Source: an uncultured Lachnospiraceae bacterium
GTDB taxonomy: Bacteria > Bacillota > Clostridia > Lachnospirales > Lachnospiraceae
Reading direction: 5' to 3'
Length of the DNA stretch: 64,000 nucleotides
NCBI GenBank assembly: GCA_910588825.1
Contig: CAJURF010000005.1
Span: 16,786 to 80,785 of the forward strand
Below, one piece after another: positions 17,108 through 25,356 of this stretch. The notes beneath the pieces are model-generated. The model saw only the letters and a list, made by a program, of their open reading frames with translations. It made no database searches and was not told where the DNA came from. Numbering within the stretch: the stretch's first letter is position 1; every line of letters starts with the position of its first letter. The position numbers and the translations under genes are program-made.

Positions 17108-17389
17108 ATGAGTGATTTAGCTGCTACAAATTGTGGATGTGGATGTGAAGAGAGATGTGGATGTGAACAGGATAACAGCTGCGGATGTGGATGCGGCAGC
17201 GGCCTGGGATTCTTGAACGGATTTGGCGGCGGTTCTTCCTGCAGCTGTATTCTGTGGATCATTATTTTAATGTGCTTCTGCGGAAACGGCGGCGGAATGG
17301 GTTTCGGAAGCAGCAATGGCTGTGGATGCGCTGACAACAGCTGTGTTCTGATCATTCTCCTGCTTCTCATCTGCGGCGGCGGCTGCTAA
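17108..17389 (+). CDS. Cys/Gly-rich small membrane-like protein ('HCB protein 13' type)
   Basis: 93 residues, 17 of them cysteine, mostly as C-G-C runs (NCGCGCEERCGCEQ; SCGCGCGSG), with two hydrophobic segments (CILWIIILMCFC and CVLIILLLLICGGG). Lachnospiraceae genomes often carry such genes, automatically named 'chorion class high-cysteine HCB protein 13' from a misleading insect similarity. GGAGG lies seven bases before the ATG; the frame upstream is not part of the gene. A structural or spore-surface role, disulfide cross-linked or metal-binding, is a guess. It ends 14 bases before a strong terminator. Confidence 0.85.
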   Translation: MSDLAATNCGCGCEERCGCEQDNSCGCGCGSGLGFLNGFGGGSSCSCILWIIILMCFCGNGGGMGFGSSNGCGCADNSCVLIILLLLICGGGC

Positions 17390-17403
17390 ACAGCCCCAAT
17401 AAG

Positions 17404-17437
17404 CGGGCCGGGGATTTCACTCCCCGGCCCGTTTTTT
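17404..17437 (+). terminator. Rho-independent terminator
   Basis: CGGGCCGGGGA (17404-17414) pairs perfectly with 17421-17431 around TTTCAC, followed by TTTTTT (17432-17437). It ends the Cys-rich gene. The stop codon of the small minus-strand gene overlaps its U tract. Confidence 0.95.
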
Positions 17438-17606
17438 ACATTTTTCGAAAATGAAAAGAATCCTGCCCATTTCTCTCTTTGGGCCATACCGGCTGCCGTC
17501 CTCTTGCCTTTCTTCTCATACATTCCTCATCTATCTCATATAAAGCATTTCCCTCTAATACAAAACGGCTTTGTGAATCCCGCCGGTTTTCCTTTCCTGA
17601 TCTCAT
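17436..17606 (-). CDS. Small basic protein, 56 residues, unknown
   Basis: Read on the minus strand from the ATG at 17606: MRSGKENRRDSQSRFVLEGN, then ALYEIDEECMRRKARGRQPV, WPKERNGQDSFHFRKM and a TAA. The start has GAGGAG nine bases upstream, and the stop falls in the A/T run of the terminator of the convergent gene, so the gene just fills the gap. It is strongly basic with many Arg, no membrane segment. The SRFVLEGNALYEI core recalls short Arg-rich leader parts of Clostridia envelope or division proteins, but I cannot name it. It is short enough to be missed by usual gene-length cut-offs. Confidence 0.6.
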   Translation of the reverse strand: MRSGKENRRDSQSRFVLEGNALYEIDEECMRRKARGRQPVWPKERNGQDSFHFRKM

Positions 17607-17752
17607 TTTTTTAATCTCCTCTCTGATGGTTTAATAACTAGTGCTGCAGTTATCCGCTATCTGCACCAGCTATCTTGTTTATCATATGTCATTTTCCAGT
17701 CCCCTGTCATATCCTAATGAGAGAAATCATAGAATTAGCAAAAAGGAAAAAT

Positions 17753-18103
17753 ATGAATCAACAAGATAGTACTCCTATGACTGGCCTGGATCAAATGGTC
17801 AGCGACGACCAGCTGCAGATATTAAAGGCAATCATCCCCTATGTTTCCCCCCATGGCCAGCGTTTTCTCTCTATCTATTCCAAGGTGAGGGAACTTCACA
17901 ACACCATGAACCTGATGCCAAACCAAGGGGAAGAGATGCGCATATGCGGGTCAGACTCTGCCTCCTCCATGCAGCCTCTGGATATTCTGAATGAGATCCG
18001 CCCCTTCTGCAGCAAATCCGCCCAGCAGAATATCGACCAGGTAATACAGATATTTGCTATGCTGCAGATGGCAGAACTTTTCCAAGACCCAGATCATTTA
18101 TGA
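17753..18103 (+). CDS. Small helical protein with an internal repeat, unknown function
   Basis: About 116 residues, all helical, no signal peptide. I chose the ATG at 17753 because AAAGGA lies just upstream; longer starts lack a ribosome site. Two similar segments are seen: LQILKAIIPYVSPHGQRFLS and LDILNEIRPFCSKSAQQNID, both of the form L-x-I-L-x-x-I-x-P-(Y/F)-x-S followed by a helix, which suggests a duplicated helical hairpin. It is followed 17 bases later by another small gene with a related segment. I do not recognise the family; the neighbours (Csp-like protease, Cys-rich protein) allow a sporulation guess only. Confidence 0.75.
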   Translation: MNQQDSTPMTGLDQMVSDDQLQILKAIIPYVSPHGQRFLSIYSKVRELHNTMNLMPNQGEEMRICGSDSASSMQPLDILNEIRPFCSKSAQQNIDQVIQIFAMLQMAELFQDPDHL

Positions 18104-18120
18104 AAGGCAGGTGATTTAAT

Positions 18121-18417
18121 ATGAATGAAAATCAAAATCAGCAAAACGGACAATGGATGAACAACCCACGGCTGGCAGGCCTGGATAAAGAGAAACTGCA
18201 GATGCTGCAGGGACTGGCTGACCAGGGCATGAACAAAAGCCAATCTGATATGCTGCCCTTTTTAATGGCAGCCGCCACACAGGGAAAAGAAAATGGCATT
18301 CATTTCTCTTCCGATGAAATCAATGCCATTATTGAAGTTATGAAAATGGGAAAATCTCCAAAAGAGGCCGCCCGTATGGATAAAATTGTATCTCTGATGA
18401 AATTGATGAAACGCTGA
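18121..18417 (+). CDS. Small helical protein, partner of the preceding gene, unknown function
   Basis: 98 residues, helical, Gln/Met-rich, no signal peptide. The segment LDKEKLQMLQGLADQGMNKS followed by QSDMLPFLMAAA resembles the repeat of the preceding protein (L-x-x-L-x-x-L, polar turn, Q-S/Q-x-x-x, hydrophobic helix). The C-terminal helix IVSLMKLMKR is amphipathic. AGGCAGGTG lies upstream; the gap to the previous gene is 17 bases, so they are cotranscribed. It converges with cinA (7-base gap). Function unknown. Confidence 0.75.
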   Translation: MNENQNQQNGQWMNNPRLAGLDKEKLQMLQGLADQGMNKSQSDMLPFLMAAATQGKENGIHFSSDEINAIIEVMKMGKSPKEAARMDKIVSLMKLMKR

Positions 18418-18424
18418 CCATATC

Positions 18425-19690
18425 CTATTTCTTTTTAAAATTCTGCAATATGGTATCTCTCAGGAAGATCAGTGCGTTTACTGTGGTATACTCCCGGATT
18501 TTCTCTCTGTTCCCTGTAAAATGAAACTCTTTCACATATACATCGCCTTTATAACAGCAGCCCATGAAGACGGTTCCCACGGGTTTTTCCTTACTGCCGC
18601 CATCCGGTCCTGCAATGCCGGTAATGGATATACAGACATCTGCTCCCGAGGCGAAGCAGCCTCCCTTCGCCATTTCCTTGGCCGTCTTGCTGCTGACGGC
18701 CCCCTCTTTGGCCAAAGTTCCTTTTTTTACCAGCAGACGTTTTCTTTTTGCCCGGTCACTGTAAGTCACAAATCCTTCTTTCAACACCTTAGATGCCCCC
18801 GGCACATTTACAATACGCGCTGCCAGCATACCGCCGGTACAGGATTCTGCCGCAGCCAGCGTCAGATTCTGGCTGGCAAGCAGCTCTACAACTGCGTCCT
18901 CCAGCGTCTTCTCCTCTTCTGCCGCATAGATATTTTTTCCAAACCTGGCTTTTAACTCCCGGACAATCGGTTTGCACATTTTTTTGGCTTCTTTTTCATC
19001 TTTTGCCCTGGCTGTCACACGAAGATGGACTTCCCCGGTTTTTGCATAGGGTGCGATGGTGGGATTCTTCTGCTTTTTGATCAAGTCTTTGATATCATCT
19101 TCCACCTGACTCTCCCCAATCCCGCAGATTTTCACCATCTGGGAATAAATAATTTCTGGCTGCATTTTGTGCAGATAAGGGTAGACAGATTCCTGGAACA
19201 TGGGCTTCATCTCTCCTGGAGGACCAGGCAGCAAAATGACAATCCCCCCGCTGTGTTCCATAATTAGTCCAGGCGCCGTTCCATTGTGATTGTCAAGTAC
19301 TTTTGCCCCTTTTGGAACCAGAGCCTGTTTCCAGTTATTCTCTGTAATTTTCTTGTTCTTGTTATTTTTCACATAACTTTTGAAAAAGGACTCAATCCGC
19401 TTTTTGGTGTGGGCATCTTCTACCAGTTTATATCCAAGCACAGACGCCGCTGTCTCCTTTGTAAGGTCATCTTCTGTGGGTCCGAGTCCTCCCGTTACAA
19501 TTACCACTTTAGACCGGCTGCATGCCTGCTTTAATATTTCCCTCAAACGTCCCTCATTATCTCCTACTACTGTATGATAATACAAAGAGATCCCCAGACG
19601 GGCGCACATTTCTGAAAGAAATACCGCATTGGTATTTGTAATATTCCCCAATAAAATTTCTGTGCCTACAGATATTAATTCTCCGTCCAT
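18425..19690 (-). CDS. cinA: Competence/damage-inducible protein CinA (NMN amidohydrolase type)
   Basis: 421 residues with both CinA domains. Residues 1-170 are the MoCF-like domain (GTEILLGNITNTNAVFLSEM, VTGGLGPTEDDLTKE, LLPGPPGEMKPMF; COG1058, ADP-ribose pyrophosphatase activity in studied members). The C-terminal 160 residues are the NMN deamidase domain (LAAAESCTGGMLAARIVNVP, GAVSSKTAKEMAKG, SITGIAGPDGGS). It recycles pyridine nucleotides. AAAGGAG precedes the ATG. It follows pgsA by 34 bases on the same strand. Confidence 0.97.
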   Translation of the reverse strand: MDGELISVGTEILLGNITNTNAVFLSEMCARLGISLYYHTVVGDNEGRLREILKQACSRSKVVIVTGGLGPTEDDLTKETAASVLGYKLVEDAHTKKRIESFFKSYVKNNKNKKITENNWKQALVPKGAKVLDNHNGTAPGLIMEHSGGIVILLPGPPGEMKPMFQESVYPYLHKMQPEIIYSQMVKICGIGESQVEDDIKDLIKKQKNPTIAPYAKTGEVHLRVTARAKDEKEAKKMCKPIVRELKARFGKNIYAAEEEKTLEDAVVELLASQNLTLAAAESCTGGMLAARIVNVPGASKVLKEGFVTYSDRAKRKRLLVKKGTLAKEGAVSSKTAKEMAKGGCFASGADVCISITGIAGPDGGSKEKPVGTVFMGCCYKGDVYVKEFHFTGNREKIREYTTVNALIFLRDTILQNFKKK

Positions 19691-19724
19691 ACCTGCTCCT
19701 TTCTTCTGATACGCAAAACACGTA

Positions 19725-20264
19725 CTAATCCTGCAGAGACAATACTTGTTTATTTTTATATAAATAATCTGCCAGAGAGATCACTGTCAGCGCAACAGAC
19801 AATCCAATCAAAATCTGCTCTGCCATCACCATACCGGCGCCTAAATCCGCAATCAGCACAATGATCATCACCATCTGACAGATAGTCTTTATTTTTCCCC
19901 AATAGCTGGCTGCTATCACAATACCGTTGTCAGAGGCCACCAGACGAAACCCGCTGATGATAAATTCCCGGGCAATGATAATCAGAACCGCCCACACAGG
20001 CAGACGCTCCTGTGCCATCAGACAGATCAGGGCAGAGCATACCAGCAGTTTGTCCGCCAAAGGGTCCATAAATTTTCCAAAATTAGTTACTAAATCGTAT
20101 TTTCTGGCAATGTACCCATCCAGGGCATCTGTGGCACTGGCAATACAGAAAATCCCCAGACAGATCCATTTCTTCCACTCTCCTCCCCAATTTCCCAGCA
20201 TGAGAATTACAAAGGGGAAAACCAGAATAAAACGTAAAAGCGTCAGTTTATTTGGTGTGTTCAT
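19725..20264 (-). CDS. pgsA: CDP-diacylglycerol-glycerol-3-phosphate 3-phosphatidyltransferase
   Basis: 179-residue membrane enzyme making phosphatidylglycerol phosphate from CDP-diacylglycerol. The CDP-alcohol phosphotransferase motif D-x2-D-G-x2-A-R-x8-G-x3-D-x3-D is complete (DALDGYIARKYD, then FGKFMDPLADK). About four to five membrane helices. The ATG overlaps the rimO stop by four bases, so it is coupled to rimO, the usual order in Clostridia. Confidence 0.97.
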   Translation of the reverse strand: MNTPNKLTLLRFILVFPFVILMLGNWGGEWKKWICLGIFCIASATDALDGYIARKYDLVTNFGKFMDPLADKLLVCSALICLMAQERLPVWAVLIIIAREFIISGFRLVASDNGIVIAASYWGKIKTICQMVMIIVLIADLGAGMVMAEQILIGLSVALTVISLADYLYKNKQVLSLQD

Positions 20265-21589
20265 TGTACCAACTCTCCTATCAGATCATATTCCAAAGCC
20301 CCAGTCACCCGAGCCTGGACAAAATCACCGGACATCAGCTGCTCACCGGTGTTGATAAAAAGATAACCGTCCACATCCGGTGCATCTGCATAAGTCCTGG
20401 CCACATAGGCACCTTCCCTGGGAATGGCTCCTTCTACCATACATAAAAGTGTTTCGCCCACTCTTCCCTGGCCTTTTTTCAAAGAAATCTCCTGCTGTAT
20501 TTCCATCAGCTCCGCTTTCCTAGCCTCTTTCACATCCTCCGGAACCTGATTCTCCATGGCGGCTGCTGGTGTACCCTCTTCAGGCGAATAAGTGAAAACT
20601 CCCAGCCGCTCAAACTCCATTGACTGGACAAATTCCAGAAGCTGTTCATGGTCCTCCTGGGTTTCTCCCGGAAAACCAGTAATCAGCGTTGTCCTCAGAA
20701 CCACGTCCGGAATGGCACGACGCAGATTTCTTATCAGTTCCTCCAATTCTGACCGGGAAGTCTTTCTTCCCATGCGTTTCAGAATGGAATCGCTGGCATG
20801 TTGAATGGGGATGTCAAGGTAATGACATATTTTCGGTTCTCTGCCAATGGTATCAATCAGCTGAGGGTACAGTTCTTCGGGATAACAGTACAGGATTCGT
20901 ATCCATTCCAATCCGGAAATTCTGCACAGCTGGGCGAGCAGCCGGTGCAGGGACTTTTCCCCGTACAGGTCCTGCCCGTATATCGTTGTCTCCTGTGCCA
21001 CAAGAATCAGTTCCCTCACACCTTCTGCCGCTAATTCTTGTGCCTGTTCCAGAAGACGTTCCATAGGGATGCTGCGATATTTTCCCCGCAGGCTGGGTAT
21101 GATGCAGTATGTGCAGTGCTTGCTGCACCCTTCCGCGATTTTCAAGCAGGCGTAATGCCCCCCTGTGGTCAAGATACGCTTTGCCGAAATCCTGGGAAGA
21201 TAGTCAATGTCTTCGTATTTTTCATAATGGTTCCCCGAAAGAGCCGCCTCCAGCCCCTCCAGCAGTCCTTCCAATGCCGTAGTTCCCAGCACCACGTCCA
21301 CCTCTGGAATCTCTTTGGCAATCTCCTCCTGATAACGCTGGGCCAGACATCCAGTGACCAGAAGAGCTTTACAGGAACCTGCTTTCCGGTACTCCGCCAT
21401 CTCCAGTATAGTCTGAATACTCTCTTCCTTGGCATCCCCGATAAAGCAGCAGGTATTAATCACGATTACATCTGCACATGTTTCATCATCAGTGATCTGA
21501 TAGCCGTGAGCCGCCAAAAGCCCCAGCATTTCTTCTGAATCCGCCAGATTTTTATCACACCCAAGGGATATGAATAAAACTCTCTTCAT
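20261..21589 (-). CDS. rimO: Ribosomal protein uS12 methylthiotransferase
   Basis: 442-residue radical-SAM methylthiotransferase acting on Asp of ribosomal protein S12. N-terminal UPF0004 cysteines are in SLGCDKNLADSE, INTCCFIGDAKEES and LVTGCLAQRY; the radical-SAM triad CxxxCxxC is in CSKHCTYCIIPSLRGKYRS; the C-terminus is a TRAM domain (ARTYADAPDVDGYLFINTG). AGGAGG precedes the ATG. It starts the rimO-pgsA-cinA operon. Confidence 0.98.
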   Translation of the reverse strand: MKRVLFISLGCDKNLADSEEMLGLLAAHGYQITDDETCADVIVINTCCFIGDAKEESIQTILEMAEYRKAGSCKALLVTGCLAQRYQEEIAKEIPEVDVVLGTTALEGLLEGLEAALSGNHYEKYEDIDYLPRISAKRILTTGGHYACLKIAEGCSKHCTYCIIPSLRGKYRSIPMERLLEQAQELAAEGVRELILVAQETTIYGQDLYGEKSLHRLLAQLCRISGLEWIRILYCYPEELYPQLIDTIGREPKICHYLDIPIQHASDSILKRMGRKTSRSELEELIRNLRRAIPDVVLRTTLITGFPGETQEDHEQLLEFVQSMEFERLGVFTYSPEEGTPAAAMENQVPEDVKEARKAELMEIQQEISLKKGQGRVGETLLCMVEGAIPREGAYVARTYADAPDVDGYLFINTGEQLMSGDFVQARVTGALEYDLIGELVQ

Positions 21590-21733
21590 TAAATTCCTCC
21601 TCTATCATTCCATATACTCTCGGAATCTGTATATACTCGAAAAGGCTGACATACAGGAACCATTTTCCTGTACAGCAGCCTATCCAATATACCAGTTCAA
21701 AAATACACGGACACTAAATGCTTCCTATCTGTG

Positions 21734-22129
21734 TCAGTGCATGGCGGATATTTCTTCTGTCTCATATTCTTCTGCAATGTCAGCATCCTCGGTATCCTCC
21801 ACCCCGCTGTTTTCTATCTCAGCGTTCTCTTGGACCATTTCTTCCATATCCTCTTGTAATGCTTCCATCTCTGTCAGCCCGCCTTCGTCTTTTCTGCCGT
21901 CTTCCGGCATGATCTTTACCTCGCCCCGGTATAATTCTTCAATGGCAACCGACAACGGCTTCTTTCCATTGGCGCGGGGGACTAAAGGAGTATCTCCTCC
22001 GATAATCTGTCTGGCACGCTTGCTGGTAGCCAGTACAATAGAATACCGGCTGTTGACCACAGGCGGCTCGTCGATCTCTGTCTCCTTGTTCACTTCCTGC
22101 ATCAGTTCTGAATACGATGGGTGAATCAT
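21734..22129 (-). CDS. rpoZ: RNA polymerase omega subunit with long acidic tail
   Basis: 131 residues. The first 75 are omega (HPSYSELMQEVN, NSRYSIVLATSKRARQIIGG, KPLSVAIEELYRGEVKI). The rest, about 55 residues, is almost wholly Glu/Asp-rich (MEALQEDMEEMVQENAEIEN, EDTEDADIAEEYETEE). Clostridia omegas often run 70 to 100 residues, so the tail is on the long side. AAAGGAG precedes the ATG. It follows gmk by four bases, the normal order. Confidence 0.95.
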   Translation of the reverse strand: MIHPSYSELMQEVNKETEIDEPPVVNSRYSIVLATSKRARQIIGGDTPLVPRANGKKPLSVAIEELYRGEVKIMPEDGRKDEGGLTEMEALQEDMEEMVQENAEIENSGVEDTEDADIAEEYETEEISAMH

Positions 22130-22133
22130 ACTC

Positions 22134-22763
22134 TTATTCTCCTTTCACAAATGCCTTCAATTCCTGGACAATATTCGCCGCAAATGTCTGCTGGCGGGAT
22201 ATCCGGTAATGCTCACTCTGGATAATTCCATGCATAAGGTCCACGCATTCTTCCAGTTTCTCATTGACCAACAGGTAATCATACCCGGAAATGCCCTCTG
22301 CCTCCTCACAGGCCCTCTCCAGCCGGTTTCTTATCAGTTCCGGTGATTCTGTCCCGCGCCCTTCCAGTCTATTTTTCAGCACCTGGGCACTGGGCGCCGT
22401 CACGAACAAAAGCAGGGTATCCGGCATTTTCTTTTTGACTTCCAGCGCCCCCTGGATCTCAATTTCCAATACCACGTCTTTTCCGCCATTCAGCTGATTT
22501 TCCACATATTCTTTGGGCGTGCCGTAGTAATTGTCCACGTACCTGGCATATTCAATCAGCTGTTCCTGTGCTATCAGTTCTTTAAATTCTTCCCGGGTGC
22601 GGAAAAAGTATTCCCGCCCTTCTCTTTCTCCCTCTCTGGGAGACCGGGTAGTCACAGAAACAGACAGCGCATAATCGTCATATTTTTCCATCAGACGTTT
22701 CATCAGTGTTCCCTTGCCTGCGCCTGAAAATCCGGATACTACTACAAGAATCCCTCTATTCAT
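22134..22763 (-). CDS. gmk: Guanylate kinase
   Basis: About 209 residues; phosphorylates GMP to GDP. P-loop VVSGFSGAGKGTLMKRL, GMP-binding VSVTTRSPREGEREGREYFF, IEYARYVDNYYGTP and lid residues RLEGRGTESPELIRNRL. Two ATG codons are possible; the second (22763) has GAGGAG six bases upstream, the first has none at proper distance. It overlaps the end of remA by eight bases. Confidence 0.97.
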   Translation of the reverse strand: MNRGILVVVSGFSGAGKGTLMKRLMEKYDDYALSVSVTTRSPREGEREGREYFFRTREEFKELIAQEQLIEYARYVDNYYGTPKEYVENQLNGGKDVVLEIEIQGALEVKKKMPDTLLLFVTAPSAQVLKNRLEGRGTESPELIRNRLERACEEAEGISGYDYLLVNEKLEECVDLMHGIIQSEHYRISRQQTFAANIVQELKAFVKGE

Positions 22764-23025
22764 GCTCATCTCCTCTGCCCTTTACTTCATATTCAGAAAA
22801 ACGCCTGGTAATCGTCTCTGGCTGCAGGGCGGACAATATGATCTTTTCTCCCTCAGTGATAATCACCGCCTTCGTCTTCCTGCCCTGGGTGGCATCCACC
22901 AGGCTCCCCAAGCTTTTTGCATTTTGAATCAAACGTTTTACCGGCGCCGCATCCGGGCAGACCACTGCCACCACTTTATCTGTATTAACCACATTGCCAA
23001 AACCGATGTTGATTAATCTGGCCAT
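22756..23025 (-). CDS. remA: DUF370/RemA family regulator
   Basis: 89 residues, RemA-like (LINIGFGNVVNTDKVVAVVC, SLGSLVDATQGRKTKAVIIT). In Bacillus subtilis RemA is a ring-forming DNA-binding activator of matrix and osmoprotection genes. Here it is in the yicC-remA-gmk-rpoZ order seen widely in Firmicutes. AAGGGGG precedes the ATG. Confidence 0.95.
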   Translation of the reverse strand: MARLINIGFGNVVNTDKVVAVVCPDAAPVKRLIQNAKSLGSLVDATQGRKTKAVIITEGEKIILSALQPETITRRFSEYEVKGRGDEHE

Positions 23026-23049
23026 CTGCGCCCCCTTACTGTACTGCTG

Positions 23050-23928
23050 TCACTCAATATTTTGAATCTGCTCCCGGATTTTTTCAATCTCTGTCTTTAA
23101 TTCAATGGCTATATTAGAAATTTCCAGGTCATTGGCCTTAGATAAAATCGTATTGGACTCACGGTTCATTTCCTGGGCAAGAAAATCCAGCTTTCTTCCC
23201 ACACCGCCTTCTTCCTCCAAAACCTGCGCCATATTTTGAATGTGGCTTTTTAACCGCACCGTCTCCTCATCACTGCATATTTTGTCCGCATAGAGAACCA
23301 CCTCTGCGGCGATTCTGCTGTCCTCTATCTGAGTGTCCTGTGCCAGCTCCCTGACTTTCTCCTCCAGCTTCTCACGGTATGCGGACAGCAATTGGGGGGA
23401 ACGTCTTTCAATTACAGCCACCTTTTCTTCCAGAGAACTCAGTTTATGCTGAATGTCTTCTTTCAGATGAGCCCCTTCCCGTTCCCGGGATACCGTCACA
23501 CCCTCCACCGCTTTCGCAAGCCCCTGTTCCAAAAGCTTCCACAGGGAATCTTCATCCCTGCCCTGTTCTTCCATAACAAATACTTCCGGCAGCCGTGCCA
23601 GAGATGACAAGGTAATATCATTGGGAACCCCCAGCTCTCTCTCCATCCGTCTAAAATAATCCAGATACTGCTGTGCCAGCTCCTGATTATATTTCAACAG
23701 AACTTTCTGCGCAGAATAGTCTTCATAATATATATATACATCCACCTTGCCCCTCAACAGATGTTTTTTCAGATAATTGCGTACAGCAGTATCAAAAAAA
23801 CCCAGCTGTCTGGGAAGGCGCACACTTATGTCCAGATAACGGTGGTTTACCGTCTTTAACTCAATTGTAAATTTATGGCTCTCATCCTGGATCTCCATCC
23901 GTCCAAAGCCAGTCATACTCTTAATCAT
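23050..23928 (-). CDS. YicC/YloC family endoribonuclease
   Basis: 292 residues: N-terminal YicC domain (IKSMTGFGRMEIQDESHKFT, ELKTVNHRYLDISVRLP) and C-terminal DUF1732 (GRKLDFLAQEMNRESNTILS, IELKTEIEKIREQIQNIE). YicC proteins are RNA-decay endonucleases in studied species. Start chosen at 23928, where GGAG precedes by nine bases and the family's MIKSMTGFGR begins; the longer frame to 23982 is not supported. Followed by remA after 24 bases. Confidence 0.95.
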   Translation of the reverse strand: MIKSMTGFGRMEIQDESHKFTIELKTVNHRYLDISVRLPRQLGFFDTAVRNYLKKHLLRGKVDVYIYYEDYSAQKVLLKYNQELAQQYLDYFRRMERELGVPNDITLSSLARLPEVFVMEEQGRDEDSLWKLLEQGLAKAVEGVTVSREREGAHLKEDIQHKLSSLEEKVAVIERRSPQLLSAYREKLEEKVRELAQDTQIEDSRIAAEVVLYADKICSDEETVRLKSHIQNMAQVLEEEGGVGRKLDFLAQEMNRESNTILSKANDLEISNIAIELKTEIEKIREQIQNIE

Positions 23929-24000
23929 GCCTGAATTCTCCATATTACACAGATATTTGCATTCAGATGTATTATAGAGCATTCCCAGATTCTAGTCAAG

Positions 24001-25146
24001 TTACGATTTCAGCAGCTCAACCGCCATCTGTGCACATCTCTCGTCAAGACCTTTTACAAAGCTGCCTTTTTGATATTTCCTCTCTTTGGATGTACATACC
24101 ACATGGGGTTTCAGCCACTTCCAGTCCCAGAACGTTTCGTCATCCAGTATGACGAAATTTTCCACTTCCGGCCTGCGGCTGAGCCAGGAGGCAATTTCAA
24201 ACGGCCGCATATCGTGTCCATTGAAAAGATAGGGAGTAATTCCCGGGATTTGGATATCATACATGTCCAGCCTTTTCAGAAAAATCTCCACATTTTCGTC
24301 ATCCCCATGAAATCCCTGGCGGGCATATTTGCCATAACTGTACCGCCACGAAGATGAGAGCACAACCTCTGCACCTGTTTTTTCGATAATTTTATTGAGA
24401 TTGCGGATATATCCCTGATCTATCACAATCCCCTGGTCGTTCCTCTCCGGCCCGTCATCATTAAGCACTCCGTCCACATCCAGGAAAATCACTTTTTTAT
24501 AATGGTCTTTGATGCGGGCAGCACTGCCGATTATCTCCGGCGATGTTTTTTGGTGATACAGTTCTTCCCACCATGGGCCAAACTCCAAAATACGTGCTGC
24601 TTTCCGCACAGCATCTTCCGTGAGAAAGCTTGCATATCCGGTGCAGACCATGTGCCCGCGGAAATACTTCTCCATATTCAGGTCATCCAGAACCACATAA
24701 GAATTCAGCCCTGGATGTGCTTCCAGATATGCCCCGATCTCGTCCTTTTTTAGCGTATGGAAGTCATAGGGAACCATGCCTGTAATATAGGAATCCAGAC
24801 CATGGATGCCAAACAGCAGTTTCAGCTGTTCCAAGGACTTAGAGCGCTTCCAGTCAGAGGATATGACTATCTCGGCGCCGCATTCTTCCAGCAGACGGCG
24901 CAGATTCTCAACCGCTTTCTTGTGCCAGTCATAATAGACCGCCGCCACATCGTATTTATCAAGTTCCAGATAACGGCTGTCGCCCATTTTCTCTGCAATA
25001 TCCGCCCTCGTCTGTATCAGGTTATGGTCGAAACGTTTCTGGCTGCTGCAGGGCTGAAGAACCCCGTCAATATCAAGAAATACCACATGCCGTTCTTTGT
25101 CCCTCAGTCCGCCGGACATGGGCTTCGTACTGGTTGAACCTATCAT
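24001..25146 (-). CDS. Tandem HAD-domain protein (duplicated)
   Basis: 381 residues made of two HAD domains of the type seen in Swiss-army-knife RNA repair proteins. Half 1 has FLDIDGVLQPC (D25, D27), VISSDWKRS and VVLDDLN; half 2 has FLDVDGVLNDD (D223, D225), LSSSWRYS and VILDDETFWD. Both keep the nucleophile Asp, the Ser/Thr motif and a C-terminal acidic pair, so both may be active phosphohydrolases. GGGGGTG precedes the ATG. It stands alone, divergent from the LysR gene by about 200 bases. Substrate unknown; nucleic-acid end repair is possible. Confidence 0.85.
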   Translation of the reverse strand: MIGSTSTKPMSGGLRDKERHVVFLDIDGVLQPCSSQKRFDHNLIQTRADIAEKMGDSRYLELDKYDVAAVYYDWHKKAVENLRRLLEECGAEIVISSDWKRSKSLEQLKLLFGIHGLDSYITGMVPYDFHTLKKDEIGAYLEAHPGLNSYVVLDDLNMEKYFRGHMVCTGYASFLTEDAVRKAARILEFGPWWEELYHQKTSPEIIGSAARIKDHYKKVIFLDVDGVLNDDGPERNDQGIVIDQGYIRNLNKIIEKTGAEVVLSSSWRYSYGKYARQGFHGDDENVEIFLKRLDMYDIQIPGITPYLFNGHDMRPFEIASWLSRRPEVENFVILDDETFWDWKWLKPHVVCTSKERKYQKGSFVKGLDERCAQMAVELLKS

Positions 25147-25260
25147 ATGTCATACACCCCCTATTTAAAAATCTGCCAGCCAGGCCAGCGGTAAATCATT
25201 CCATTTACATCAATTTATTACCATACTACCATAAACCATCTGTTCTTTCAATCTTCCATT

Positions 25261-25289
25261 TTGCATTGTATTTTTTTCTCTAATATGCT
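25261..25289 (+). promoter_or_regulatory. Candidate promoter of the LysR gene
   Basis: TTGCAT, a 17-base spacer and TATGCT (25284-25289), about 68 bases before the TTG start. The divergent HAD gene starts 115 bases away on the other side, so the gap of 210 bases serves both. Confidence 0.45.
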
Positions 25290-25356
25290 ATATTTCATTT
25301 ATAAACGATTTTTGACCGTGTAAAATACTGCTACAGCAGAAAGGCAGGGAGGAAAA

